The notes under the pieces: generated by a model
The model's database searches: none
What the model was told of the DNA's origin: nothing
The model's input: the letters and a program-made list of their open reading frames with translations, nothing else
DNA from: Solibacillus silvestris
GTDB taxonomy: Bacteria > Bacillota > Bacilli > Bacillales_A > Planococcaceae
Reading direction: 5' to 3'
DNA length: 64,000 nt
Assembly: GCA_001586195.1 (NCBI GenBank)
Contig: CP014609.1
Span: forward strand, 2,563,501-2,627,500
Part shown: one piece after another, positions 26,022 through 36,007 of the stretch
Layout: each line of letters opens with the position of its first letter
How positions within the stretch are numbered: position 1 is the first letter of the stretch
Translations under genes and position numbers: made by a program

Positions 26022-27275
26022 ATGTATGATGTAATTGTAATAGGAGGCGGTCCATCAGGATTGATGGCAGCAATTGCCGCAGCCGAGCAAAACAAAAAAG
26101 TGCTCCTGCTTGAAAAAGGCTCAAAACTAGGAAAGAAACTGGCCATTTCTGGCGGTGGACGCTGTAATGTAACAAATCGACTATCAGCGGAAGAAATCAT
26201 TAAACATATTCCCGGCAATGGGCGCTTTTTATATAGCCCCTTTACCGTTTATAATAATGAAGATATTATTGCATTTTTTGAAGGACTTGGCGTGGCATTA
26301 AAAGAAGAGGATCACGGGCGTATGTTCCCAGTATCCGACCGCGCACAAGATGTTGTTGATGCACTTGTCAATGAAATGAAGCGATTAAAAGTAGAAGTCC
26401 GTTTGCACACGGCAGTTAATAAATTGTTAATGGACGATCAAAAAATATATGGTGTACGTTTGGAAAGCGGCGAAGAAATCCGTACAAATGCTGTTGTTGT
26501 CGCAGTCGGTGGTAAAGCTGTTCCTCAAACCGGCTCTACTGGTGATGGTTATCCATGGGCAGAACGGGCAGGCCACACGGTTACTACACTTTACCCGACA
26601 GAAGTTCCCGTTACATCAAAGGAACCCTTTATCCAATCACGTGAGCTACAAGGGTTGGCATTACGTGATGCCGCTGTTTCCGTTTTAAACAAAAAAGGAA
26701 AAGTTCTTGTAACACATCAGATGGATATGCTGTTTACACACTTTGGCTTAAGCGGTCCTGCCATTTTACGCTGCAGTCAGTTTATTGTAAAAGAGCAGTT
26801 GAAAACAGGGAGCGCGCCAGTACAAGTTCGTATTCAATCATTACCGCAGTACAACGAAGAAACATGCTTCCAAATGTTAAATAAAACAATCAAGGAAGAA
26901 CCGAAAAAAGCGGTAAAAAACTTATGGAAATCACTCGTTCCAGAACGCTGGCTATTATTTTTAATGGAGCGTGCAGGTATTGACGCACAGTTAACAGGCA
27001 TAGAATTATCTCAGGAGAAGATTCGCAATTTTGCACGCGAACTTGTCGCGTTTACGATGGACGTTCACGGTACCCAACCAATTGAAAAGGCATTTGTTAC
27101 AGGAGGCGGGGTTTCGGTAAAAGAAATTGAACCAAAAACAATGGCCTCCAAGAAAAAACAGGGACTTTATTTCTGTGGTGAGATTTTAGATATTCACGGT
27201 TATACGGGGGGTTACAATATTACTTCTGCTCTCGTTACAGGACGAATTGCCGGTATGAGTGCGGGGCAACAGTAA
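26022..27275 (+). CDS. ytfP: BaiN/HI0933-like FAD-dependent flavoprotein (YtfP)
   Basis: The 417-residue product has a dinucleotide-binding start [21 protein letters not shown] and the FAD segment [25 protein letters not shown] of the HI0933/BaiN family, ending with GGVSVKEI...[19 protein letters not shown]. Such flavoproteins oxidise or reduce unknown small molecules; one relative acts on bile acids. The start is the ATG at 26022 with AAAGTGAG upstream, which is a weak site; the frame is open to 25980. A TATAAT box lies at 25957-25962. Confidence 0.85.
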   Translation: MYDVIVIGGGPSGLMAAIAAAEQNKKVLLLEKGSKLGKKLAISGGGRCNVTNRLSAEEIIKHIPGNGRFLYSPFTVYNNEDIIAFFEGLGVALKEEDHGRMFPVSDRAQDVVDALVNEMKRLKVEVRLHTAVNKLLMDDQKIYGVRLESGEEIRTNAVVVAVGGKAVPQTGSTGDGYPWAERAGHTVTTLYPTEVPVTSKEPFIQSRELQGLALRDAAVSVLNKKGKVLVTHQMDMLFTHFGLSGPAILRCSQFIVKEQLKTGSAPVQVRIQSLPQYNEETCFQMLNKTIKEEPKKAVKNLWKSLVPERWLLFLMERAGIDAQLTGIELSQEKIRNFARELVAFTMDVHGTQPIEKAFVTGGGVSVKEIEPKTMASKKKQGLYFCGEILDIHGYTGGYNITSALVTGRIAGMSAGQQ

Positions 27276-27364
27276 CGTTTCTGTTTTTAATCGTAAAAAT
27301 ACTAGAACTGCTCATCATTCCCTAGTATCATAAGAGGTATGTACACTCAGGAGGATACGGCACG

Positions 27365-28183
27365 ATGAATAATAATTCTCAAAAAAACCAAACTATGCTT
27401 TATTTAGCATCTGATGAGCTCATGCAAACTCATTTAACCTGCACAAAAATAAGCAATCGTAATAAAGATGAATTTACCTTTTCCATTCGTGTTTTTTGCT
27501 ATGTTGAAAAAAATAACTCCTATGCGAAAAGTGTTCCATTATATTTGATACTTGGCTTAAATAAACAAGGTGTTGGCATGTCTTTGGCTGTCGATTTGGT
27601 CAATATACCAAATGTTTGCCCGATGCAATTAAAAAAGATTATTGAGCATTTGCAAAAAAGTCCGTCACTATTGCTAATTGTATGTCAGCAGCTTGATAAA
27701 ATTGCTTCTTCCTCATCAATTGAAGAGGCGGTGCAAGCAAAACTGGCAAAGCATTTCTTCATTGAAAATGCGCCGAAAGGGATTACAAGCTTTACGACCA
27801 ACCGTCAGGCAAACGAACTGTACTGGCTCATGCAAAAAAACCAAATGATTTCTGATATGGATTCATTTAAATTAGATGGTGAAGGCGGGCATATTGCATT
27901 TACCGTCCAAATTGGCTTTAAACATGATTTTATTATGCAATGCTATGAAGTAGATTGCATGATGCATATGTTCAATGAAGACGAAAAGTTAGGCTATTAT
28001 TTTGAGCTTTATTTGGATCAGGAAAATTACCATCATCAGCTACTATATGAAACGTTGCCGGATCAGTTCATGGACAACAAAACATTTTTAAATCAGGTTT
28101 TGGAAGAAATGAAAAAACGCAACGAAGAACAATATGACGATTACTTGCAAGATTTAATCGAAAAATTTACAGCGAGCATATAG
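27365..28183 (+). CDS. Unrecognised protein of 272 residues
   Basis: I do not recognise this 272-residue protein. It is soluble (no signal, no membrane helix) and probably mixed alpha/beta, with an acidic C-terminal helix (EEMKKRNEEQYDDYLQDLIEKF) and a central region resembling a small ligand-binding or regulatory fold (HIAFTVQIGFKHDFIMQCYEVDCMMHMF). CAGGAGGATA precedes the ATG. It is monocistronic, with a terminator at its end. An inverted repeat ATACTAG-N16-CTAGTAT (27299-27328) lies in front of it. Confidence 0.7.
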   Translation: MNNNSQKNQTMLYLASDELMQTHLTCTKISNRNKDEFTFSIRVFCYVEKNNSYAKSVPLYLILGLNKQGVGMSLAVDLVNIPNVCPMQLKKIIEHLQKSPSLLLIVCQQLDKIASSSSIEEAVQAKLAKHFFIENAPKGITSFTTNRQANELYWLMQKNQMISDMDSFKLDGEGGHIAFTVQIGFKHDFIMQCYEVDCMMHMFNEDEKLGYYFELYLDQENYHHQLLYETLPDQFMDNKTFLNQVLEEMKKRNEEQYDDYLQDLIEKFTASI

Positions 28184-28222
28184 AAAAGAGTCAATCCTCA
28201 CAATAACAGGATTGACTCTTTT
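28184..28222. terminator. Terminator between the unrecognised gene and the hemolysin-III-like gene
   Basis: AAAAGAGTCAATCCT / AGGATTGACTCTTTT is a perfect 15-bp stem with A and T tracts on both sides. It serves two convergent genes. Confidence 0.92.
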
Positions 28223-28224
28223 GT

Positions 28225-28866
28225 TTATACATATAAGTAAATTGCGAAGAACATCGCGACACTGCCGCCCATAACAAATAAGTGCCAAATTGCATGGTTG
28301 TATGGAATGCGGTCATTTTTGTAAAAGTAAGTGCCGACCGTATAGGACAGCCCACCCATTAATAATGTGGCAAAACCGGCGATGCCAATATGTGCGAATA
28401 ACGGCTTGGCTACAAAAATAATGAGCCAGCCCATCCCGATGTAAACAAACAGCGATAGTAATTTAAAACGGTAAACAAAGAATTGTTTCAGTACAATACC
28501 TATTGTTGCTAAAATCCATTGAACCGCAAAAATTGTCCATCCCAATTTGCCGCCAATTGCGACTAATACGATTGGTGTATACGTACCTGCAATCAATAAA
28601 AAAATGGAGCTGTGATCGAGCTTTTTCAGAAATGTTTTATGTTTTGGCCATGAGTGATACATCGTTGAAGCGAAATACAGGCAGAACATTGAAATACCAA
28701 AAATAATATAGCTTACGAGCTCTAATGTTGTGCCTTGATGCTGGGCTTTGTTCACTAACAGCAATGTTGAGGGAATCGTCAGCAATGCGGCAATCCCGTG
28801 TGTCAGCCCGTTCCAAAATTCTTCTTTTGTACTATATCCACTTTGTTCCATCATGATTTGTGTCAT
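28225..28866 (-). CDS. yplQ: Hemolysin III family (TrhA) membrane protein
   Basis: The 213-residue protein has about seven transmembrane helices. The first includes EEFWNGLTHGIAALL with the family's His; further members are the YFASTMYHSWPKHKTFLKKLDHSSIFLLIAGTYTPI core with conserved His/Asp residues, and a C-terminal NHAIWHLFVMGGSVAMFFAIYLYV. These histidine and acidic residues form the putative metal site of hemolysin III/PAQR proteins. The role is not settled (membrane homeostasis is the current view). The start is the ATG at 28866, after AAAGAGGTGG. Confidence 0.82.
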   Translation of the reverse strand: MTQIMMEQSGYSTKEEFWNGLTHGIAALLTIPSTLLLVNKAQHQGTTLELVSYIIFGISMFCLYFASTMYHSWPKHKTFLKKLDHSSIFLLIAGTYTPIVLVAIGGKLGWTIFAVQWILATIGIVLKQFFVYRFKLLSLFVYIGMGWLIIFVAKPLFAHIGIAGFATLLMGGLSYTVGTYFYKNDRIPYNHAIWHLFVMGGSVAMFFAIYLYV

Positions 28867-28978
28867 AAAGCCACCTCTTTCATTATTCAATTATAAAAAA
28901 TTGTGTCTGTTTGTTATAGAAGAACTTGTCATGCTTTCCATATGATATTTATCATGGATTTGCTGGAAACTTTTATTA

Positions 28979-29083
28979 TGACTAAATAGTATCTTCAGTT
29001 GGCTAAAATCATTAAAGTATTGAATAAATTCATCCTTATGGTGACTAAATTCCCCCGTCTATTGACTAAATTATTTATTTCCG
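28979..29083 (+). repeat. Array of five 21-bp phased repeats upstream of the NERD gene
   Basis: The core TGACTAAAT occurs at 28979, 29000 (TGGCTAAAA), 29021 (TGAATAAAT), 29042 and 29063: five units exactly 21 bp apart. The 12 bases between cores vary but lean to C/T. The array stops abruptly before the gene's leader. It continues in the same orientation downstream of the gene. Confidence 0.75.
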
Positions 29084-29201
29084 AGGAATTGTGCAGGAAA
29101 AACAGACAATATCCGCGTGAAAGATTTCCGGAAAAGGAATTTTCTGCAATACTCTTCCACTCAACAAATGGGCTGTATAGAATTAATATGGAGGTGGTTT
29201 T

Positions 29202-30149
29202 TTGCAGAAGTCGAATCATTATTTATTCATTGAAGCAGCCGTCCAGCGAATTCTTTCAAATGATCCGGAAGCTACTTCATTTCAGGAAGAATTTTACCGT
29301 ATGAAAGCCGGGTTGGCAGGCGAAAAGAAACTGAAAAATACTCTATCAGATTTCTCCTTTAAAAGTGATTATTCTATTTTTTATAACTTTGAATGTGTAA
29401 ATGACCGTGGTTTTACACATCAAATTGATGCCCTGCTCATTACTCCGTATTTCATCCTCATATTCGAGGTAAAACAACTGTCAGGAAAACTCTTTTATAA
29501 ACCTCTCTTTCACGAATTTACCCGCGTAACTGAAAATCAAACGCATGATAACTTCCCGAATCCCTTTGATCAAGTGTATCGCCATAAACTTTTTATCAAG
29601 CAATTTTTACAAAAATTAAATATAACGATGCCCGTCCTTCAATTAGTTGTAATAGCCAATTACCGCGCAGAGCTTGATATCTCATTAGAAGGTTTCCCGA
29701 TTATCCATTTAAGCGGACTGCCTCGTCATTTAGAAAAACTTTATGCGGAAAATAATCATATGAAAGTCAATATAGACTATATATGTTCCCAGCTGAAAAG
29801 GTTAATACACCCTTTGCCTGCCAGAAAAACCCTTGCACGCTGCCGGTTAAAATCGGGCGTGTTATGCCAAAAATGCGAGTATATGAGCCGGATGCATTAC
29901 CAGCGCGGATTTTGGAAATGCGAAAAATGCCGCTCAAAATCCCGTGTAGCTTTACTTGAAACACTGCATCATTACCGTGTGCTGATCAGTCCGCGTATTT
30001 CAAATAAGGAATTACGTGAATTTACTGGGATTAAAAGCACTTTTGCAGCTTCGAAAATATTAACGAGACTCAATTTAGAAAAGTATGGTGCAACAAAAGG
30101 CAGCTACTATCTAATTCCGGAAGATATTTATTATAAGGGCGATGACTAA
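29202..30149 (+). CDS. NERD-domain protein with zinc ribbon and C-terminal helix-turn-helix-like region
   Basis: The 315 residues run in order: an N-terminal helical part (1-55); a nuclease-related NERD domain (about 56-170) with HQIDALLIT (Gln73, Asp75) and IFEVKQ (Glu89, Lys91), which fits the restriction-endonuclease-like ExK active site; a four-Cys zinc ribbon (Cys222, Cys225, Cys240, Cys243); and a C-terminal segment (about 255-305) ending ISNKELREFTGIKST, like a helix-turn-helix. It suggests a DNA-acting protein, but no substrate is known. The TTG at 29202 is the start: GGAGGTGG sits 4 nt upstream, and no ATG fits. Repeats flank it. Confidence 0.7.
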   Translation: MQKSNHYLFIEAAVQRILSNDPEATSFQEEFYRMKAGLAGEKKLKNTLSDFSFKSDYSIFYNFECVNDRGFTHQIDALLITPYFILIFEVKQLSGKLFYKPLFHEFTRVTENQTHDNFPNPFDQVYRHKLFIKQFLQKLNITMPVLQLVVIANYRAELDISLEGFPIIHLSGLPRHLEKLYAENNHMKVNIDYICSQLKRLIHPLPARKTLARCRLKSGVLCQKCEYMSRMHYQRGFWKCEKCRSKSRVALLETLHHYRVLISPRISNKELREFTGIKSTFAASKILTRLNLEKYGATKGSYYLIPEDIYYKGDD

Positions 30150-30161
30150 TATGAGAAGTAT

Positions 30162-30287
30162 TGGCTAAATAAGAGTCCCCATTGACTAAATCATCACAGG
30201 CATTGACTAAAATCCATATAACCATGACTAAATTCCCTTCACATTTGACTAAAGTCCCTACACATTTGGCTAAATACCCACACACTC
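30162..30287 (+). repeat. Array of six 21-bp phased repeats downstream of the NERD gene
   Basis: Cores at 30162 (TGGCTAAAT), 30183, 30204, 30225, 30246 and 30267 (TGGCTAAAT) are exactly 21 bp apart, i.e. two turns of B-DNA each. They start 12 bp after the NERD gene's stop codon and run in the same direction as the upstream array. The frame reads as Leu-Thr-Lys heptads, but no ribosome binding site or gene supports translation. Confidence 0.78.
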
Positions 30288-30304
30288 CCATCTCGTCTCC
30301 GCAT

Positions 30305-30345
30305 AAAAAACCCTACCGGATTAAACTTTTTCCGGTAGGGTTTTG
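30305..30345. terminator. Terminator after the CoxG-like gene
   Basis: AAAACCCTACCGGA / TCCGGTAGGGTTTT is a perfect 14-bp stem next to the stop of the minus-strand gene, with T-rich tails in both directions. Confidence 0.9.
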
Positions 30346-30351
30346 CACTAA

Positions 30352-30786
30352 TTATGCCTGGATATGGCGAGCGATTTTTTCTGTTAAGCGAGTCGTTACT
30401 TTCGGTAATAGTACTTTAATAGCCGGATTCAATACTGCCCCTGAAAGACCTCCAGCAGTTACTTCTACCATACCTGTCATATATGTACCGCCATCTTTCG
30501 GCTCAGCGGTAAATTCGCCGCCGCCTTTAATATTATCCGATAGCCCAGTTATTTCAAATCTGATGTTAGTAGGCTCATTCATTTCGATAATTTTAATTTC
30601 GATTTCAACTTTTTTCTTTAAACCTTTAAAGTTTCCTTCGAATGTCCAATGTGATGTTTGGGCATCCAATTCTTTATGTTCTTTGTACGCCGGAACTAAT
30701 ACAGCCCATTTTTCGATTTTACTTACGAAAGCCCATACTTGTTCCTGGCTAACTGGGATTTGTACTGAATGTGATGCTTGTGCCAT
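30352..30786 (-). CDS. CoxG-like SRPBCC (START/Bet v 1 fold) protein
   Basis: The 144-residue product begins HSVQIPVSQEQVWAFVSKIEKWA, contains VPAYKEHKEL and WTFEGNFKGLKKKVEIEIKI, and has the terminal helix LPKVTTRLTEKIARHIQ, the SRPBCC ligand-binding fold of the CoxG (CO dehydrogenase subunit G) family. It most likely binds a hydrophobic ligand, and no catalytic role is evident. It is soluble and monocistronic, between the NERD locus and leuS. Confidence 0.75.
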   Translation of the reverse strand: MAQASHSVQIPVSQEQVWAFVSKIEKWAVLVPAYKEHKELDAQTSHWTFEGNFKGLKKKVEIEIKIIEMNEPTNIRFEITGLSDNIKGGGEFTAEPKDGGTYMTGMVEVTAGGLSGAVLNPAIKVLLPKVTTRLTEKIARHIQA

Positions 30787-30899
30787 GTTGTTACACTTCT
30801 TTCTTCAATTCATTAAATGTGACCATTTACTATTCTAGTATTACATAGAAACCGATTATGCAACATAGTTATTTTTGTTTTTTCATGCAATGTCTAAAT

Positions 30900-30943
30900 A
30901 AAAATGCACGGTGGTTTCTTTATGAATACACCATGCATTTTTT
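30900..30943 (-). terminator. Terminator after leuS
   Basis: AAAATGCACGGTG / CACCATGCATTTT forms a 13-bp stem with one mismatch and a 15-nt loop; on the minus strand a T-rich tail follows. It lies 11 bp after the leuS stop codon. Confidence 0.75.
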
Positions 30944-30953
30944 ATTTTGTTAA

Positions 30954-33368
30954 TTATTTAACAACGATATTAACTAATTTACCTGGGATGACAATTACTT
31001 TCACAACTGTTTTCCCTTCGATAAATTCTTGTACTTTGCTGTCTGCTAAAGCAACTTTTTCTAAATCTTCTTTAGTAATATCTTTTGCAACCGTTACTTT
31101 TGCACGTACTTTACCTAAAACTTGTACAACAACTTCGATTTCATCGTCTACTAGTTTTGACTCATCGAATGTTGGCCATGTTGCATACGTAATTGTATCT
31201 TCATGTCCTAAAATTGACCAAAGCTCTTCAGCAATATGCGGTGCGATTGGCGATAAAAGTTTCACGAAGCCTTTTGCATATTCTGTTGGAATTACTTCCG
31301 CTTTGTAGCAATCATTAATGAATACCATCATTTGTGAAATTGCTGTGTTGAAGCGAATGCCTTCGTAGTCTTCCGTCACTTTTTTCACAGTTTGGTGATA
31401 CACTTTTTCCAATGTTGTGTCAGCAGAATCTTGAACTTTTGCAGCAAGCTTTCCTTCATCTGTGACGAATAGACGCCAAATACGATCTAGGAAACGACGT
31501 GCCCCGTCAAGACCGTTCGTGCTCCATGCTACAGAAGCTTCCAGTGGACCCATGAACATTTCGTATAAACGTAATGTATCAGCACCATGTGAAACGATAA
31601 TGTCATCAGGGTTTACAACATTGCCTTTAGATTTAGACATTTTTTCATTGCCTTCACCTAGAATCATCCCTTGGTTAAATAACTTTTGGAACGGTTCCTT
31701 CGTATGAACAAGTCCTAAATCATAAAGCACTTTATGCCAGAAGCGTGCGTATAATAAGTGAAGTACCGCGTGCTCTGCGCCACCGATATAAATATCGACT
31801 GGTAGCCAATGTTTTAATAGTTCCGGATCTGCAAGCGCCTGATCATTTTTCGGATCGATATAGCGCAGGAAGTACCATGATGAACCGGCCCATTGTGGCA
31901 TTGTATTCGTTTCACGGCGTCCTTTTTTGCCTGTTACTGGATCAACTACATTCACCCATTCTTCAATATTTGCAAGTGGTGATTCACCAGTACCTGAAGG
32001 ACGGATATTTGTTGTTTTCGGTAATTCCAATGGCAGTTCCTCTACAGGAATCGTAGTCATTGTGCCATCTTCCCAGTGAATTACTGGAATTGGTTCTCCC
32101 CAGTAGCGTTGACGGCTGAATAACCAGTCGCGTAAACGGTAAGTAATTTTCTTTTCCCCTACACCATTTTCCACTAACCATTCAATTGCCTTCGCAATAC
32201 CGTCTGCTTTATTTAATCCATTTAAGAAGTCCGAGTTAATATGCGCACCGTCACCAGTGAATGCTTCATTCTCAATGTCTCCGCCTTCAAGAACTGGAAT
32301 GATTTCTAAATTGAACTCTTTTGCAAATTCATAGTCACGCTCATCATGTGCAGGAACAGCCATAATTGCACCAGTTCCGTATGTTGCCAATACATAATCC
32401 GCAATCCAGATTGGCACTTGTTTGCCGTTGATCGGGTTCACTGCATAAGCACCTGTGAATACACCTGTTTTTTCTTTTGCTAAGTCTGTACGTTCTAAAT
32501 CAGATTTTAATGATACTTTTTCCAAGTATGCCTCTACTGCTTCTTTTTGCTCTGCAGTAGTAATGTCAGCTACTAATTTATGCTCTGGTGCTAATACACA
32601 GTATGTCGCGCCAAATAATGTATCCGGACGTGTTGTAAATACTTCGAAGTTTTTGTCTGTGCCAGCAACAGTAAATTTCACTTGTGCGCCTTCAGAACGT
32701 CCGATCCAGTTACGTTGCATTTCCTTAATTGATTCAGGCCAGTCAACATCAACTAAATCATCGACTAAACGGTCTGCATATTTTGTAATACGCAGTACCC
32801 ATTGTCGCATCGGACGACGTACTACCGGGTGACCGCCACGCTCAGAAACTCCGTCGATTACTTCCTCGTTAGCAAGAACCGTACCTAATGCTTCACACCA
32901 GTTTACTGCCACTTCATCTACATACGCTAAATCCATTTCCACTAACTTAGTGAAAATCCATTGCGTCCATTTATAATAAGACGGGTCAGTTGTGTTAATT
33001 TCACGATCCCAGTCATAAGAGAAGCCTAGCTCGTTAATTTGACGTTTGAATGTCGCGATGTTTTTAGCTGTAAATTCAGCTGGGTCATTCCCTGTATCAA
33101 GTGCATATTGCTCTGCAGGTAAACCGAATGCATCCCAACCCATTGGATGAAGGACATTGTAGCCTTGCATACGTTTAAAACGAGACAAAATATCTGTCGC
33201 TGTATAACCTTCAGGGTGTCCTACGTGCAGACCCGCACCTGATGGGTAAGGGAACATATCCAATGCATAAAACTTTGGCTTATCCATTTCATTTTCAGTT
33301 TTGAATGTTTTATTGACATCCCAAAACGTTTGCCACTTTTTCTCAATTTGCTGATGATTAAAACTCAC
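30954..33368 (-). CDS. leuS: Leucyl-tRNA synthetase
   Basis: LeuRS charges tRNA-Leu. The 804-residue product has the class I HIGH-type motif [16 protein letters not shown] near the N-terminus, the editing (CP1) domain including [19 protein letters not shown], and the KMSKS motif [13 protein letters not shown]. 804 residues is the B. subtilis length. I use the GTG at 33366-33368 because AAAGGAGG ends 7 nt before it; the frame reaches 33428 without a credible ATG. A T-box leader controls it in response to uncharged tRNA-Leu. Confidence 0.97.
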   Translation of the reverse strand: MSFNHQQIEKKWQTFWDVNKTFKTENEMDKPKFYALDMFPYPSGAGLHVGHPEGYTATDILSRFKRMQGYNVLHPMGWDAFGLPAEQYALDTGNDPAEFTAKNIATFKRQINELGFSYDWDREINTTDPSYYKWTQWIFTKLVEMDLAYVDEVAVNWCEALGTVLANEEVIDGVSERGGHPVVRRPMRQWVLRITKYADRLVDDLVDVDWPESIKEMQRNWIGRSEGAQVKFTVAGTDKNFEVFTTRPDTLFGATYCVLAPEHKLVADITTAEQKEAVEAYLEKVSLKSDLERTDLAKEKTGVFTGAYAVNPINGKQVPIWIADYVLATYGTGAIMAVPAHDERDYEFAKEFNLEIIPVLEGGDIENEAFTGDGAHINSDFLNGLNKADGIAKAIEWLVENGVGEKKITYRLRDWLFSRQRYWGEPIPVIHWEDGTMTTIPVEELPLELPKTTNIRPSGTGESPLANIEEWVNVVDPVTGKKGRRETNTMPQWAGSSWYFLRYIDPKNDQALADPELLKHWLPVDIYIGGAEHAVLHLLYARFWHKVLYDLGLVHTKEPFQKLFNQGMILGEGNEKMSKSKGNVVNPDDIIVSHGADTLRLYEMFMGPLEASVAWSTNGLDGARRFLDRIWRLFVTDEGKLAAKVQDSADTTLEKVYHQTVKKVTEDYEGIRFNTAISQMMVFINDCYKAEVIPTEYAKGFVKLLSPIAPHIAEELWSILGHEDTITYATWPTFDESKLVDDEIEVVVQVLGKVRAKVTVAKDITKEDLEKVALADSKVQEFIEGKTVVKVIVIPGKLVNIVVK

Positions 33369-33453
33369 AATAATTCCTCCTTTAAATATATTCTTGCTGT
33401 GGTTTATGTATTTTAGGCGTATCATCAATGATTTAACAGAATATTTAAAAAAT

Positions 33454-33690
33454 AAAAAAATCCCGTCCCATCTTATGATAAGAAGGGACGAGAGATATTT
33501 TTTACTCCCGCGGTACCACCCAAATTAGTGACGCAGCACTCAGCTTCATTTCTTAACGCGAATACACGGCCATTAGCTACTATTACTTCACTAAAGCAAA
33601 CTCCGAGGCGAGTTCAACTTGACACTTACCGGCTTCCACCTGCCGCCAGCTCTCTATAAAGTGTGTCCATTTACTATTCCTCATCACAGT
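33454..33690 (-). promoter_or_regulatory. T-box riboswitch leader of leuS
   Basis: On the minus strand the T-box GGGTGGTACCGCGGG (33507-33521) precedes an intrinsic terminator, CGTCCC-a-TCTTAT / ATAAGA-a-GGGACG (33464-33490), with T tract. Upstream is a stem I with CTC (complement of 33610-33612) as the likely Leu specifier codon. Uncharged tRNA-Leu should stabilise the antiterminator and allow leuS transcription. Confidence 0.9.
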
Positions 33691-33747
33691 CAATATTATT
33701 ATTTCATTCATTTTAACGAATTCAACACAAAAGCACAAGTAACTGTT

Positions 33748-34917
33748 TTATGTTTGTTCTTTTCCTAGCGTACGATCAAAGACCAGACATGGAATAATGG
33801 CAACGATAATTAGTACCGATAATATAAGCATTAATATTTGCATGCCATATAAATCTACCATTAACCCGCCAAACACAGGCCCAATCATCCGCCCAATTGT
33901 CGATGCACTATTGACAAGCCCTTGATAAAAACCTTCTTGTCCATGAGGTGCCAGTTTATTGGCAATCATCGGAATGACCGGTGTGAAGAACACTTCCCCA
34001 AATGTCAAAATGACCATCGCTGCAGCAAACATCTTAAAGTCCTGGGCAAAATAAACGACGATATAAGATAGCGACATCAATATCAGCCCAAGCACCAGCT
34101 GATGCTTTATTTTGTTTTCCCAACGTGTAACAAGCGGACGGATAATCGGCTGAACAGCAACGATCATAAAGCCGTTGATTGTCCAGAGTAAACTGTATTC
34201 GGACAGGCTCATTCCTAATCCTTGTGTATAAGAAGAAATGGTCGCGCTCCATTGGGAGTAGCTTAACCAGCAGACGATTAAAGATATACTTAATATACTA
34301 AGCGCCACAATCGGCCCTCTGTTTCTTCTTTTTGTCTCATTACCTGAGAAAGGTTTTGTTGTCAGTCCCTTCATATCAAAACGCTTATATGTTGTGATGA
34401 CAAGTACAAAAAATACAGCATAGAAAAATAGATTCGCACTAAATACATAGTCAAACTTAATATCGGCAACAATGCCAGCCAATGCCGGGCCGATTGCGAC
34501 CCCTACGTTGTTTGCCAAAAAGATCGAGTTAAAAGCACGTCGACCTCCTTCTGGCCAGGCACTTCCTGCAATCGCATAAATCGCCGGGTATACAATCCCT
34601 CCACTAAAGCCCATCATCGTTAAAAATATGATGTATTGTGGCCAATCATGCCAAATCGTTAATAGTGTGATTGACAATAAATTAAATACCACCCCAATTA
34701 AAATTGCTTTATAGCCACCTAATTTATCAAATAAGTAACCGCCTACTAGATTGCCGAAAACACCTGCCAATGAATTTAACATAAGGACAATTCCAGCGGT
34801 AGTTAAGGATTTTCCTAAATGATCATGAATATAAATACTATTTAAAGGCCATAAAAACGAATTTCCGACCGTATTTACGAATGTACCAATAATTAATAGC
34901 CATACTTGTTTCGGCAC
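33748..34917 (-). CDS. yttB: Major facilitator superfamily transporter, YttB-like
   Basis: The 389-residue protein has about 12 transmembrane helices and the MFS loop motif GGYLFDKLGGYKAI after helix 2 (GxxxDxxGxR type), plus EGGRRAFNSIFLANN in the first half. B. subtilis yttB, near leuS in that chromosome, is a drug-efflux-like member, so similar function is inferred; the substrate is unknown. It is convergent with no gene and directly upstream of leuS on the same strand. Confidence 0.75.
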   Translation of the reverse strand: MPKQVWLLIIGTFVNTVGNSFLWPLNSIYIHDHLGKSLTTAGIVLMLNSLAGVFGNLVGGYLFDKLGGYKAILIGVVFNLLSITLLTIWHDWPQYIIFLTMMGFSGGIVYPAIYAIAGSAWPEGGRRAFNSIFLANNVGVAIGPALAGIVADIKFDYVFSANLFFYAVFFVLVITTYKRFDMKGLTTKPFSGNETKRRNRGPIVALSILSISLIVCWLSYSQWSATISSYTQGLGMSLSEYSLLWTINGFMIVAVQPIIRPLVTRWENKIKHQLVLGLILMSLSYIVVYFAQDFKMFAAAMVILTFGEVFFTPVIPMIANKLAPHGQEGFYQGLVNSASTIGRMIGPVFGGLMVDLYGMQILMLILSVLIIVAIIPCLVFDRTLGKEQT

Positions 34918-35050
34918 TCACTTTCCTCCTTCAATATTTGCTCAATTTACTAGTTTATTCTTTAACAGGAATTTGTACAAGAAAAAAATTTCTATTAGGA
35001 CACGATGTTCTGTCCATGTTAGAATAATACGTTAGAGGAGTGAACAAGGA

Positions 35051-36007
35051 ATGACAGAAACAAATTTTCCTTTCCCGTCAGATGGGAAACGTTATTATAC
35101 ATGGAATCGCTATTTACGAAACGAATTCGGAAAGAAAGTATACAAAGTCGCTTTGGATGCAGGGTTTGATTGTCCAAACCGTGATGGGACGGTCGCTTTT
35201 GGCGGTTGTACATTTTGTTCAGCAGCTGGTTCAGGTGACTTTGCGGGCAGTAAAGTTGATCCGATTCCCGTACAGTTCGAAAAGATCAAAGCAAAAATGG
35301 AGAACAAATGGAAAGACGGCTTAACAATGGCCTACTTCCAAGCGTATACAAATACACACGCTCCACTTGAAGTACTAAAGGAAAAGTTCGAAGCAGCGCT
35401 TGCCTGTGAAGGAGTAATGGGCCTTTCAATTGCAACGCGTCCAGATTGCCTGCCGGACGATGTTGTAGAATATTTGGCAGAGTTAAATGAACGCACGTAT
35501 TTATGGGTAGAGCTGGGACTTCAAACGGTTCATGAAAAAACGGCCAATTTAATTAACCGTGCACATGATTATGCGACATATGTGGAAGGGGTTAATAAAT
35601 TGCGCAAGCATGGCATTCGTGTAGTGACGCATATTATTAACGGATTGCCTCTAGAGGATTACGATATGATGATGGAAACGGCCCGTGAAGTGGCAAAGCT
35701 CGATGTCCAAGGTATCAAAATCCATCTGCTGCACCTTTTAAAAGGAACACCACTTGTGAAGCAATACGAAAAAGGCATGCTGGAATTTATGGAAAAGGAT
35801 GCTTATATTCAGCTTGTAGCAGATCAGCTTGAAATTATTCCGCCTGAAATGATCGTCCACCGAATTACTGGTGATGGTCCAATCGATTTAATGATCGGTC
35901 CGATGTGGTCTGTCAACAAATGGGAAGTTCTGAACGGAATTGATGCAGAGCTGGAACGTAGAGGTTCTTATCAAGGGAAGTTTTATAAGGCGGAAGTGTC
36001 CAAATGA
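35051..36007 (+). CDS. ytqA: Radical SAM protein YtqA
   Basis: YtqA is a radical SAM enzyme of 318 residues. Three cysteines in CPNRDGTVAFGGCTFC (Cys41, Cys53, Cys56) bind the [4Fe-4S] cluster, with an atypical spacing of C-x11-C-x2-C. TRPDCLPDDVV and LGLQTVHEKTANLINRAHDY are further family segments. Recent work, from memory, places YtqA (MnmL) in tRNA wobble uridine modification, consistent with its 4-bp overlap with ytqB. GAGGAG lies upstream of the ATG. Confidence 0.88.
   Translation: MTETNFPFPSDGKRYYTWNRYLRNEFGKKVYKVALDAGFDCPNRDGTVAFGGCTFCSAAGSGDFAGSKVDPIPVQFEKIKAKMENKWKDGLTMAYFQAYTNTHAPLEVLKEKFEAALACEGVMGLSIATRPDCLPDDVVEYLAELNERTYLWVELGLQTVHEKTANLINRAHDYATYVEGVNKLRKHGIRVVTHIINGLPLEDYDMMMETAREVAKLDVQGIKIHLLHLLKGTPLVKQYEKGMLEFMEKDAYIQLVADQLEIIPPEMIVHRITGDGPIDLMIGPMWSVNKWEVLNGIDAELERRGSYQGKFYKAEVSK

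Noticed and set aside
28979..30287. CRISPR-like array around the NERD gene
   Set aside because: The period is 21 bp with a ~9-bp core and degenerate between-core bases. There are no ~30-bp repeats with unique spacers, no leader and no cas genes.
30182..30838. 218-codon plus-strand frame reading heptad Leu-Thr-Lys repeats
   Set aside because: It has no ribosome binding site and then runs antisense through the CoxG-like gene. The heptads only reflect the 21-bp period.
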